This document shows positions 1 through 6,848 of a stretch of DNA of 7,235 bases, piece by piece. The notes beneath the pieces are model-generated. The model ran no database searches. It was given only the letters and a program-made list of their open reading frames with translations, and had not been told where the DNA came from. The position numbers were made by a program, and so were the translations under genes. Source of the stretch: Hungatella sp. UBA3402 (lineage in GTDB: Bacteria > Bacillota > Clostridia > Lachnospirales > Lachnospiraceae); NCBI GenBank assembly GCA_002358555.1, contig DEPC01000251.1, positions 1 to 7,235 of the forward strand, in the 5' to 3' direction. Position 1 is the stretch's first letter. Every line of letters begins with the position of its first letter.

Positions 1-517
1 TATCAGCAATCAGAAATACTGCTGCCATGCGGATAGTCTGTTCTACAATTTGAGAGATAGCAGGAATTTTTGTTTTTTGGATACCATAATAATAGCCATT
101 GATGCAGGCATGGACAGCAGAAAATGGCACAGATATAGCCATAAATGGAAGAAGAGGGGTACAGCGGTCTTCTAAAAGCATATAATGAGCTAATGGGGCG
201 CTAAATCGAATAATTAAGGCAGCCAAAGCAATGCCGATAGAAAGAGAAATGATAAGACCTGTTTGAAAAATCTGTTTTCCCTTCTGGATATTGGCAGCCA
301 CAAAACGAGAGATGGCAGTCTGGATAGACCCTGCACATAATGCAAAACAGATTCCATAGATAGGGTGCACCATATTATAAATGCCAAGTCCTTCTGCTCC
401 AATTGTGCGGGACAGAAAGATTCGATAAAAAAATCCTAGAACCCTAGTGGCAAAGCCTGTAGCAGTCAGAAGCAGAGTGCCAGTGATAAGGGTATGTTTT
501 TTAAAAAATTCTTTCAT
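1..517 (-). CDS. SpoVB/YtgP-like MOP-superfamily lipid flippase, N-terminal part (runs off left edge)
   Basis: The reverse strand is open from an ATG at 517 to the window edge, giving 172 residues with no stop. The protein begins MKEFFKKHTLITGTLLLTAT, followed by a G-F-x-x-R-x-L-G-F-x-Y-R-I-F-L-S-R segment (about residues 21-37) and I-G-A-E-G-L-G-I-Y (39-47). These are hallmarks of the SpoVB/YtgP branch of the MOP flippases (relatives of MurJ and Wzx). Hydrophobic stretches at about 10-30, 46-66, 86-106 and 120-138 would be the first four of roughly 14 membrane helices. Family members move undecaprenyl-linked wall or polysaccharide precursors across the membrane; SpoVB is needed for the spore cortex in Bacillus. 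The start at 517 is chosen because GGAG lies 5 nt upstream; an in-frame ATG at 550 has no ribosome site. It is divergent from iscS. Whether it is the sporulation or the vegetative paralogue cannot be told from this fragment. Confidence 0.85.
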   Translation of the reverse strand, partial: MKEFFKKHTLITGTLLLTATGFATRVLGFFYRIFLSRTIGAEGLGIYNMVHPIYGICFALCAGSIQTAISRFVAANIQKGKQIFQTGLIISLSIGIALAALIIRFSAPLAHYMLLEDRCTPLLPFMAISVPFSAVHACINGYYYGIQKTKIPAISQIVEQTIRMAAVFLIAD

Positions 518-595
518 GACAGCTCCGATACAAGATGGAATTGTTATCATTTTATGTAGCGAAAAGATAGACTAGAACAGCAGGCAAGATTCCTA

Positions 596-623
596 TTGCA
601 ATACCAAGAATATCATATATAAT
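596..623 (+). promoter_or_regulatory. Sigma-A-like promoter for the iscS operon
   Basis: TTGCAA at 596-601 (4 of 6 matches to TTGACA) is followed after 16 bp by a perfect TATAAT at 618-623. Transcription would begin near 630, leaving a leader of about 80 nt before the preferred iscS start at 711. It lies in the 193-bp gap between the divergent flippase and iscS, and is the only convincing rightward promoter seen. No clear IscR, Fur or PerR operator is recognisable beside it, and no iscR gene is in the window. Confidence 0.55.
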
Positions 624-693
624 ATAGTAAGGATAGCTATTTGGATGGCTACCTATAAAAATGTAGATGAAGCTTTTAACTTTAATACTACGG

Positions 694-702
694 AAAGGCG
701 GA
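694..702 (+). promoter_or_regulatory. Ribosome binding site deciding the iscS start
   Basis: AAAGGCGGA matches the ideal AAAGGAGGT at 7 of 9 positions and ends 8 nt before ATG 711. This favours 711 over the in-frame ATG at 645, whose upstream AAGGA (629-633) is shorter and would sit almost at the predicted transcription start. Confidence 0.6.
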
Positions 703-710
703 TTACACAT

Positions 711-1895
711 ATGAGTCAAATAATTTATTTAGACAATGCAGCTACTACCAGAACACGACGTGAGGTGGCAGAAGCAATGCTGCCTTATTTTACTGAAAAT
801 TACGGCAATCCATCCTCAGTATATGAATTTTCTACGCCTTGTAAGCAAGCCATTGCTCATACCAGAGAAATTATAGCAAAAAGTCTTGGAGCAAAGGCAA
901 ATGAAATCTATTTTACAGCAGGGGGAACGGAATCCGATAACTGGGCTATCAAGGCTACAGCAGAAGCATATGAGACTAAAGGAAAACACATTATCACCAG
1001 CAAGATAGAACATCATGCAGTGCTCCATACCTGCGAATATTTGGAGAGCAGAGGGTTTGAGGTCACTTATCTAGATGTAGATGAAAATGGAATTGTAAAG
1101 TTGGAGGAGTTAAAAAGAGCTATCCGGCCTGATACCATTTTAATTTCCATTATGTTTGCCAATAATGAGATTGGAACGATTCAACCCATAAAGGAAATCG
1201 GAACGATTGCTAAGGAACATGGAATCCTATTCCATACAGATGCAGTTCAAGCATATGGGCATTTGCCGATTGATGTCAATGAATGTAAGATTGATATGCT
1301 CAGTTCCAGTGCCCATAAACTGAATGGTCCAAAAGGAATTGGATTTTTATATATTCGTACTGGTTTAAAAACTCGTTCTTTTATTCATGGTGGTGCTCAG
1401 GAACGAAAGCGTCGGGGCGGCACAGAAAATGTACCAGGAATTGTGGGATATGGTAAGGCAGTAGAGATAGCCCTGGCAACCATGGAGGAACGGTCAAAAA
1501 AGGAAAGAGAGCTTCGGGATTATTTGATTGAGAAAGTCATTACAGAGGTTCCTTATGTGAGACTGAATGGCCATAAAACTGAAAGACTTTCCAATAATGC
1601 CAATTTTGCGTTTCAGTTTATTGAAGGAGAATCCATGCTTATTATGCTGGATATGAATGGAATTTGCGGTTCCAGCGGCTCTGCATGTACTTCTGGTTCT
1701 TTAGACCCATCCCATGTGCTGTTAGCCATTGGACTTCCTCACGAGATTGCCCATGGTTCTTTGAGGCTGACTGTCAGTGATGAGAACACTGTGGAGGAAA
1801 TGGACTATGTGGTGCAAAAGATTAAAGAAATTGTGGAAAAATTGAGGGCTATGTCACCATTGTATGAGGATTTTATTAAGAATTCTGAGGGATAG
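711..1895 (+). CDS. iscS: Cysteine desulfurase, NifS/IscS family
   Basis: This is a PLP-dependent enzyme that converts L-cysteine to alanine and holds the sulfur as a persulfide for Fe-S assembly and tRNA thiolation; it is cytosolic. The 394-residue product has the usual family length. Visible landmarks (numbered from ATG 711) are Y-L-D-N-A-A-T-T near the N terminus, the G-G-T-E-S-D-N cofactor loop (71-77), E-H-H (100-102) with the catalytic His, H-T-D-A-V-Q (175-180) contacting PLP, S-S-A-H-K with Schiff-base Lys203, and the S-S-G-S-A-C-T-S-G loop with catalytic Cys326. The Cys loop is complete. An in-frame ATG at 645 would add 22 residues unlike any NifS N terminus I know; homologues start just before the Y-L-D-N-A-A-T-T motif, and the ribosome site supports 711. 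It is first gene of a likely operon with iscU and mnmA, and could feed both. NifS is an alternative name; no nitrogenase genes are seen. Confidence 0.95.
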   Translation: MSQIIYLDNAATTRTRREVAEAMLPYFTENYGNPSSVYEFSTPCKQAIAHTREIIAKSLGAKANEIYFTAGGTESDNWAIKATAEAYETKGKHIITSKIEHHAVLHTCEYLESRGFEVTYLDVDENGIVKLEELKRAIRPDTILISIMFANNEIGTIQPIKEIGTIAKEHGILFHTDAVQAYGHLPIDVNECKIDMLSSSAHKLNGPKGIGFLYIRTGLKTRSFIHGGAQERKRRGGTENVPGIVGYGKAVEIALATMEERSKKERELRDYLIEKVITEVPYVRLNGHKTERLSNNANFAFQFIEGESMLIMLDMNGICGSSGSACTSGSLDPSHVLLAIGLPHEIAHGSLRLTVSDENTVEEMDYVVQKIKEIVEKLRAMSPLYEDFIKNSEG

Positions 1896-1906
1896 AGGAA
1901 CATTAG

Positions 1907-1966
1907 GCTTCGGAAAAAGTTGAGCTTAGTCTGTATTTGTAGAAGCCTTAGCAACTTTTCCGAAGC
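1907..1966 (+). other. Long imperfect hairpin in the iscS-iscU spacer
   Basis: The arm at 1907-1922 (GCTTCGGAAAAAGTTG) is complementary to 1952-1966 (CAACTTTTCCGAAGC), forming a 15-bp stem with a single bulged A and a 29-nt loop. No T-run follows on either strand, so it is not a standard intrinsic terminator. A competing pairing exists between AGGCTT (1905-1910) and AAGCCT (1943-1948), which would disrupt the long stem. The hairpin begins 11 nt after the iscS stop codon. It may stabilise or process the transcript, or separate iscS expression from iscU-mnmA; function is inferred only. The rest of the 194-bp spacer (1967-2089) holds no gene or clear promoter that I can see, only the iscU ribosome site at 2075-2081. 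Confidence 0.6.
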
Positions 1967-2089
1967 TGTTGGCTGCCAGGATTAGACAAAATAGAAATCT
2001 GTTTAGGCCGCAAAGAATGTCAAGAGTGTTATCTGTCAATGGGACATGTTTAACATCAGCTAAAATGGAAGGAAAGAGGAGAAAAAATT

Positions 2090-2527
2090 ATGTATACAGA
2101 AAAGGTTATGGACCATTTTCAAAATCCAAGAAATGTAGGAGAGATTGAGAATGCCAGTGGTACAGGAACTGTAGGCAATGCAAAATGTGGAGATATTATG
2201 AGAATTTATCTGGATATTGATGAAAATCAGATAATTCAGGATGTGAAATTTAAGACATTTGGATGTGGGGCTGCTGTAGCTACCAGCAGTATGGCTACAG
2301 AGATGGTTAAAGGGAAGACTGTTCAGGAGGCTATGGAAGTTACCAATAAGGCAGTGATGGAGGCACTTGATGGACTTCCTCCAGTTAAGGTGCATTGTTC
2401 TTTGTTGGCAGAGGAAGCAATTCATGCTGCTCTTTGGGATTATGCACAGAAGAATGGAATTACCATAGAAGGTCTTGAGAAACCGAAGTCTGATATCAGT
2501 GAACACGACGAGGACGAAGAATATTAA
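2090..2527 (+). CDS. iscU: Fe-S cluster assembly scaffold protein, IscU type
   Basis: IscU receives sulfur from IscS and iron to build a [2Fe-2S] or [4Fe-4S] cluster, then passes it to target proteins. The 145-residue product carries the three conserved ligand cysteines: Cys33 (N-A-K-C-G-D, with Asp35), Cys59 (F-G-C-G-A-A) and Cys103 (V-H-C-S, with His102). The L-P-P-V-K motif at 96-100, then S-L-L-A-E-E-A-I, marks it as IscU rather than the SufU type found in Bacillus, which lacks LPPVK and has an insertion. The C terminus is an acidic tail rich in Asp and Glu (about 138-144). Start support is AGAGGAG at 2075-2081, 8 nt before the ATG. It lies 194 bp after iscS and 4 nt before mnmA. Many databases call such proteins NifU-like; it has only the N-terminal NifU scaffold domain. 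Confidence 0.95.
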   Translation: MYTEKVMDHFQNPRNVGEIENASGTGTVGNAKCGDIMRIYLDIDENQIIQDVKFKTFGCGAAVATSSMATEMVKGKTVQEAMEVTNKAVMEALDGLPPVKVHCSLLAEEAIHAALWDYAQKNGITIEGLEKPKSDISEHDEDEEY

Positions 2528-2531
2528 GAGC

Positions 2532-3620
2532 ATGGAGAATAATAGAAAGAAAAAAGTAGTGGTAGGTATGTCTGGAGGAGTGGATTCCTCTGTGGCTGCT
2601 TATCTTTTAAAGGAACAAGGGTATGACGTTATCGGAGTAACCATGCAAATTTGGCAGGACGAAGAACAAAAAGCACAAGAGGAAAATGGAGGCTGCTGTG
2701 GATTAAGTGCTGTGGAAGATGCCAGAAAAGTTGCATGGGAACTAGGGATTCCTTATTATGTGATGAACTTTAAAAAGGAATTTCAAGACAATGTAATACA
2801 ATATTTTATCAATGAGTATATACAGGGACGTACTCCCAATCCCTGTATCGCCTGCAACCGGTATGTAAAATGGGAATCTCTGTTAAAAAGAAGTCTGGAT
2901 ATTGGCGCTGAATATATTGCAACTGGTCATTATGCTCAAGTTCACAAACTTTCCAATGGTCGCTATACACTAAAAAAATCAATTACAGAGGCAAAAGACC
3001 AAACCTATGCTTTGTACAATCTAACTCAGTACCAATTATCCCATACCTTGATGCCAGTAGGAGAATACAGCAAGGAACAGATTCGCCAGATTGCAGAGAC
3101 CATTCATCTGAAAGTGGCAAGCAAGCCAGACAGCCAGGAAATCTGCTTTATCCCAGACCATGACTATGCACGGTTTATCAAAGAACATTCCAGAGAGCAA
3201 CTTCTAAAGGGAAATTTTGTAGATTTAGATGGAAATATTCTTGGTCAGCATGAAGGTATTACTCATTACACCATAGGTCAGAGGAAAGGATTAAATCTTT
3301 CTATGGGTAGACCAGTTTTTGTGGTGGAGATTCGACCGGAAACAAATGAAGTGGTAATCGGTGAGGCGAACGATGTATTTTCAAATATCCTTATATGTAG
3401 CCATTTAAATTGGATGGCAATCCAAGGACTTTATGGCAAAGAGATGGATGTAACAGTAAAAATCCGCTACAGTCATAAAGGAGCAAAAGCTACAATCCGA
3501 GAGATTGGAGATGACAAAGTAGAATGTCAGTTTGAAGAACCTCAGCGGGCTATCACGCCAGGACAGGCAGTAGTATTTTATGATGGAGATTATGTAGTGG
3601 GCGGAGGTATTATTGAATGA
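2532..3620 (+). CDS. mnmA: tRNA-specific 2-thiouridylase MnmA
   Basis: MnmA adenylates C2 of wobble uridine 34 in Lys, Glu and Gln tRNAs and replaces the oxygen with sulfur delivered from a cysteine desulfurase. The 362-residue product has usual length. It shows the PP-loop S-G-G-V-D-S-S at 14-20, a G-G-C-C-G segment (53-57), the N-P-C-I-A-C-N active-site motif with nucleophile Cys108 preceded by Cys105, T-G-H-Y-A (131-135), and S-Q-E-I-C-F-I with persulfide-forming Cys205. The T-I-G-Q-R-K-G-L motif (247-254) begins the C-terminal region, followed by the beta-barrel domain. ATG 2532 is chosen because the next segment reads directly into K-V-V-V-G-M-S-G-G; an extension into iscU has no family match. 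It sits 4 nt after the iscU stop with no strong ribosome site of its own, so translation is probably coupled to iscU. Adjacent IscS suggests direct sulfur delivery, as in Bacillus YrvO-MnmA; no TusA-E relay is seen here. Confidence 0.96.
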   Translation: MENNRKKKVVVGMSGGVDSSVAAYLLKEQGYDVIGVTMQIWQDEEQKAQEENGGCCGLSAVEDARKVAWELGIPYYVMNFKKEFQDNVIQYFINEYIQGRTPNPCIACNRYVKWESLLKRSLDIGAEYIATGHYAQVHKLSNGRYTLKKSITEAKDQTYALYNLTQYQLSHTLMPVGEYSKEQIRQIAETIHLKVASKPDSQEICFIPDHDYARFIKEHSREQLLKGNFVDLDGNILGQHEGITHYTIGQRKGLNLSMGRPVFVVEIRPETNEVVIGEANDVFSNILICSHLNWMAIQGLYGKEMDVTVKIRYSHKGAKATIREIGDDKVECQFEEPQRAITPGQAVVFYDGDYVVGGGIIE

Positions 3621-4906
3621 AAAGAAAAAATGTCGGAATCTTGACAGCAGCGGCAGTCTTGGTATTGGCTACAGGATGTCAAAAAAAGTATGAAGAGATT
3701 AAGTTAGACCAAACTAGCTGGGAACAGGAAGGAACCAATAATGGAGTAGATGATTCAGCAGAAGTTATAGAAAAACTGGGACAAGAGGAAGAGAGCAACA
3801 ATAAAGAAGTAGGGAGATTAACAGATGCTCAGGAAAATGAGGATAAGATAACAGCCGAGACCAGTACAAAGGAATCTGTGATTGTTGCTGAACCTGTCCC
3901 AGCTATACAGGATAGGGATGAGATGGCTTTTGTCAGCGGAGATAAGGTGAACTTACGAACTTCACCCAGTACAGGATCAGATGTAGTAGCTGTGCTTGGA
4001 AGGGGAGAAACGATTCATCGCACTGGATACAGTGACGAGTGGAGTCAGATAGAATATAATGGAATGACCTGCTATATTGCTTCCAGATATGTATCTGCTG
4101 CCCCACAGCAAACCAATACGCTAAGCACAACAACTAATGGAACCGTTTCACAGAGTGGAGAGATAACACTAAATCCATCTTGGACCTATGCAGACTTTTC
4201 TAAAATAAATTCTGGAGCAGCCAAACTATATAAGGCAGAAGAAAGTATCCGAAAAGGGATTACTATCTGTGTGAATGCTGGACATGGAACTAGCGGAGGC
4301 TCAAGTGTAAAAACCCTATGTCATCCCGATGGTACTCCCAAAGTTACAGGAGGTACTACTGGACAAGGCGCTACATCGGCAGTGGCAGTTTCCAGTGGAA
4401 TGACCTTTTCAGATGGAACAGCAGAAGCTAAGGTCACATTGGCAATGGCATTAAAGTTCAAGGATAAGCTGCTGGCAGCAGGATATGATGTATTGATGAT
4501 ACGAGAAAGTGATGATGTACAGTTAGATAATATTGCCCGCACAGTGATTGCCAACAATGCAGCAGACTGCCATATTGCTCTGCACTGGGATTCTACCAGC
4601 AACAATAAAGGGGCTTTTTATATGAGTGTTCCTGATGTAGCTTCTTACAGAGGAATGGAACCTGTAAAATCTAACTGGGAAAAACATCATGCTCTGGGTG
4701 AAAATCTTGTTGCAGGTCTTAAAGGCGCAGGAGTAAAGATTTTTTCCAGTGGTTCTATGGCCATGGATTTGACCCAAACCTCCTATTCAACGGTTCCATC
4801 TGTGGATATTGAATTGGGAGATAAGGCTTCTGACCATTCTGATGCTACACTAGATATTTTAGCAACAGGATTGGTGGCAGGGGTAAATGGGTATTTTGGG
4901 CAATAA
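3617..4906 (+). CDS. SH3b-domain N-acetylmuramoyl-L-alanine amidase, lipoprotein
   Basis: This is a predicted zinc amidase that cuts the bond between muramic acid and the L-alanine of peptidoglycan stem peptides, acting outside the membrane. The 429 residues comprise a signal peptide with lipobox L-A-T-G-Cys21 (so likely lipid-anchored), a low-complexity acidic linker (about 25-100), a bacterial SH3 domain (about 103-160, with V-N-L-R-T-S-P-S and W-S-Q-I-E-Y), a Thr/Ser/Asn-rich linker, and an Amidase_3 catalytic domain (about 214-429). Zinc ligands appear to be His223 (G-H-G), Glu270 (A-E-A-K-V) and His323 (A-L-H-W), with catalytic Glu399 (D-I-E-L-G). His223 and Glu270 are 47 residues apart, against about 15 in typical members, owing to a Gly/Ser/Thr-rich insertion. 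The start overlaps the mnmA stop as ATGA, with GGAGG at 3603-3607, 9 nt upstream. Roles in wall turnover, division or germination are all possible. Confidence 0.9.
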   Translation: MKRKNVGILTAAAVLVLATGCQKKYEEIKLDQTSWEQEGTNNGVDDSAEVIEKLGQEEESNNKEVGRLTDAQENEDKITAETSTKESVIVAEPVPAIQDRDEMAFVSGDKVNLRTSPSTGSDVVAVLGRGETIHRTGYSDEWSQIEYNGMTCYIASRYVSAAPQQTNTLSTTTNGTVSQSGEITLNPSWTYADFSKINSGAAKLYKAEESIRKGITICVNAGHGTSGGSSVKTLCHPDGTPKVTGGTTGQGATSAVAVSSGMTFSDGTAEAKVTLAMALKFKDKLLAAGYDVLMIRESDDVQLDNIARTVIANNAADCHIALHWDSTSNNKGAFYMSVPDVASYRGMEPVKSNWEKHHALGENLVAGLKGAGVKIFSSGSMAMDLTQTSYSTVPSVDIELGDKASDHSDATLDILATGLVAGVNGYFGQ

Positions 4907-4940
4907 TAATAGTTTAACTACCACAACAAGTTAGTTTAGG

Positions 4941-4985
4941 AAAAAAGAGCTGCTTTGCAGACGAGAATGTCTGCAGAGCAGCTCT
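4941..4985 (-). terminator. Intrinsic terminator of the TRAP operon, possibly bidirectional
   Basis: A 17-bp stem (4946-4962 with 4969-4985, one G-T wobble) encloses the 6-nt loop GAGAAT. On the minus strand it is followed at once by a T-run (complement of 4941-4946), a textbook terminator 10 bp past the dctM stop. On the plus strand the hairpin lies 39 bp beyond the amidase stop but is followed by AAGCCGTTT rather than a clean T-run, so termination in that direction would be weaker. The two operons converge here and there is no other candidate. Confidence 0.9.
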
Positions 4986-4994
4986 AAGCCGTTT

Positions 4995-6281
4995 CTAAAA
5001 CAAAGTTGGGAAAAATGTTGCTGGAATAGCCAGCCATAAATCTGGAAACAATACCAGCAGAGCCAGCACAGCCAGAGAGGACAGGAAGTAAGGGAGGGTT
5101 CCCTTAAATGCATCCTCAATCGTAATACCACTGATAGAAGAAGCAATCAGCAAACATAGGCCATATGGGGGGGTTACTAGGCCAAGAGCCAAGGTAACTA
5201 CGATAATCAGGCCCAGAATAATGGGGCTAACTCCTAAATTGGTGGCAGCTGGCAGAATAATTGGAACAAATAAAATCATAGCTGGAACTGCATCCATAAA
5301 AGTACCAACAAACATAAAGAATGCAACTACTACAAGCAGGAATACCAGCTTGCCTCCTGTCATATTGGCAAAGAAGGACTGTACCAACACATTTAACTGA
5401 TAATAGCTTAACAGTTCGCCCAAAGCATTAGCGGTAGCCAATGCGAATAAAGATAGGGAGGACATTTTCATAGTTTCAATCAAAATCCGAGGCAGATTTT
5501 TAATCTTGATGGTTTTATAATAGAGTATACCTACAATCAAGGCATAAATACATGCAAATGCTGCGGACTCTGTTGGAGTGAAAAGACCAGAAATGATTCC
5601 GCCGATTAAGATAATGGGGGTCAGCAGTGCTGGAAGAGAATCCAAAGTCTGTTTGATTACCTGTTTCATTGGAACACGTTCACATTTCGGGAAATTTTTC
5701 TTTTTGGAATACATCTTAACTACAGCCATCATAGCCAGACCAAGAAGAATTCCAGGTATTAGACCAGACATAAACAATGCACCAGTACTTACATTTGCAA
5801 TACCTGCATATACAACCATGGTGATACTGGGTGGAATAATCGAACCCAGAGTGGAGGAAGCTGCTGTAACACCTACAGATGTCCCTTTATCATAGCCCTG
5901 TTTTTCCATAGATGGAATAAAAATCTTGCCGACACCTGCAGTATCTGCCTGGGAAGAACCAGAAATACCAGCAAATATCATAGATACCAATACATTAGAG
6001 TATGCCAGACCGCCACGGAAATGACCTACCATGGAATTACAGCAGTCAATAAGCTTTTCTGTGATAGCTCCTTCATTCATCAGATTCGCTGCCAAGATGA
6101 ATAGAGGAACTGCCAATAGCGTAAAACTATTTAAGCCATTAAACATCTTGGAAAATACAACAGTATTAGGAATCATATCCAAGGAATGGATACCTACAAA
6201 GGAAACCACACCCAAAGCAAAGGAAATTGGTACTCCAATCGCCACAAATACAACAAACATTACAACTAATAATGCTGCCAT
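4995..6281 (-). CDS. dctM: TRAP transporter large membrane subunit (DctM family)
   Basis: This is the transport subunit of a tripartite ATP-independent periplasmic-type importer, which by family knowledge uses the sodium gradient to take up substrates handed over by the extracytoplasmic DctP protein. The 428-residue product is hydrophobic throughout with about 11-12 membrane segments. Family motifs are F-T-L-L-A-V-P-L-F-I near 53-62, the G-I-S-G-S-S-Q-A-D-T-A-G loop near 106-117, S-S-T-L-G-S-I-I-P-P-S near 142-152, G-L-F-T-P-T-E-S-A-A in the middle, G-T-F-M-D-A-V-P-A in the second half, and G-L-V-T-P-P-Y-G-L near the end, the paired inverted-repeat features of the fold. Its ATG overlaps the dctQ stop (TAATG) and uses AAAGGAGG at 6291-6298 inside dctQ, so coupling to dctQ is expected. 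The symbol denotes component class; C4-dicarboxylate is not established as the substrate. Confidence 0.95.
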   Translation of the reverse strand: MAALLVVMFVVFVAIGVPISFALGVVSFVGIHSLDMIPNTVVFSKMFNGLNSFTLLAVPLFILAANLMNEGAITEKLIDCCNSMVGHFRGGLAYSNVLVSMIFAGISGSSQADTAGVGKIFIPSMEKQGYDKGTSVGVTAASSTLGSIIPPSITMVVYAGIANVSTGALFMSGLIPGILLGLAMMAVVKMYSKKKNFPKCERVPMKQVIKQTLDSLPALLTPIILIGGIISGLFTPTESAAFACIYALIVGILYYKTIKIKNLPRILIETMKMSSLSLFALATANALGELLSYYQLNVLVQSFFANMTGGKLVFLLVVVAFFMFVGTFMDAVPAMILFVPIILPAATNLGVSPIILGLIIVVTLALGLVTPPYGLCLLIASSISGITIEDAFKGTLPYFLSSLAVLALLVLFPDLWLAIPATFFPTLF

Positions 6282-6766
6282 TATTTATTTCCTCCTTTCA
6301 TAAGAAAGTTCAGGTCTTCAATAATTAGCTCCACCAGGTAAATGCAGGAAGTAACACCGCAGACCGGCAGACACAGCCAAGTTGGTCCTCTCTTAAAAGA
6401 AGGAATATTTACCCAAGTGTAGTTCCAAAATTGTTTCACTAATTTGATTCCATAATATACCATCAGGACTGCAAAAATCAGCATGATGGTAGAGATAATA
6501 ATACTCAGTATACTTTTTGTCTTCTCATTTTTCATCATATCACTGATGGAAGTAAATGCAAAATGCTTCTTTTCCAGAACCATGGCACCTGCGCCCATGA
6601 ATACGGCCCAGATAAAGGAATACATGGAAACATCCTCAGTCCAAGTAGCCGCGATTCCCAGATAACGGGACAGCATCTGATATACAACCGTCAGAAGGAA
6701 AATCATAAGGAAGAATCCGCCAACTGCAATCTGAATCTGCTGCAGCATGGAAATTGCTTTTTTCAT
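6281..6766 (-). CDS. dctQ: TRAP transporter small membrane subunit (DctQ family)
   Basis: This is the small integral membrane partner that packs against DctM and helps dock the substrate-binding protein. The 161-residue product has four predicted membrane segments, at about 12-34, 47-65, 86-110 and 130-150. The Y-Q-M-L-S-R-Y-L motif then W-T-E-D-V-S (about 29-48), followed by M-G-A-G-A, is typical of the family. The start at 6766 is supported by AAAGGAG at 6774-6780, 7 nt upstream. Its last codons carry the dctM ribosome site, encoding K-G-G-N-K, and its stop TAA shares one base with the dctM ATG. It lies 166 bp downstream of dctP, behind a terminator-like stem, so it may be expressed less than dctP. 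The symbol is a component class name; the sequence does not reveal the substrate. Confidence 0.93.
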   Translation of the reverse strand: MKKAISMLQQIQIAVGGFFLMIFLLTVVYQMLSRYLGIAATWTEDVSMYSFIWAVFMGAGAMVLEKKHFAFTSISDMMKNEKTKSILSIIISTIMLIFAVLMVYYGIKLVKQFWNYTWVNIPSFKRGPTWLCLPVCGVTSCIYLVELIIEDLNFLMKGGNK

Positions 6767-6822
6767 CTCATTTCTCCTTTTTCCTGTAACATGTTTTCAC
6801 AATTTTTTATAGGACTGTTGAC

Positions 6823-6848
6823 ACTCCTCATAGCTAAAGCTAGGGAGT
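6823..6848 (-). mobile_element. Hairpin resembling an IS200/IS605-type right end (possible relic)
   Basis: Read on the minus strand, ACTCCCTAGC-TTTA-GCTATGAGGAGT folds as an outer 5-bp stem plus a G-T pair, a 2-nt bulge, an inner TAGC/GCTA stem and a TTTA loop, and is followed by GTCAA. From memory, this layout (CCTAGCTTTAGCTA, then GGAG and TGTCAA) strongly resembles the subterminal hairpin at the right end of clostridial IS200/IS605 and TnpB-only elements, which is also the 3' part of their guide RNA. No tnpA or tnpB, and no convincing left end, is present in the 166-bp spacer, so this would be a solo remnant or short derivative. The hairpin is seen directly; the origin is recognition from memory and not verified. 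Confidence 0.4.

Noticed and set aside
214..402. 62-residue minus-strand ORF at the left end
   Set aside because: It is out of frame with the 172-residue flippase reading, which has clear SpoVB-type motifs and a ribosome site.
541..560. Fur/PerR-like box around ATGATAACAATT on the minus strand
   Set aside because: Only part of one half-site matches; there is no convincing 7-1-7 palindrome.
645..710. 22-residue N-terminal extension of iscS from ATG 645
   Set aside because: It resembles no IscS N terminus, and a better ribosome site sits before ATG 711.
2017..2148. 43-codon plus-strand ORF spanning the iscU start
   Set aside because: It lacks a ribosome site, overlaps iscU out of frame, and has an unremarkable composition.
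2475..2531. Extended mnmA start inside iscU
   Set aside because: MnmA proteins begin shortly before the PP-loop; the extension encodes basic residues only because it reads the acidic iscU tail in another frame.
2060..2533. 157-residue open frame antisense to iscU
   Set aside because: It is a mirror of the strongly conserved iscU frame, has no family match, and includes many Cys and Ser residues typical of a shadow frame.
5578..6303. Plus-strand ORFs of 105 and 90 residues opposite dctM
   Set aside because: They are shadows of the dctM coding frame with no ribosome sites or recognisable motifs.
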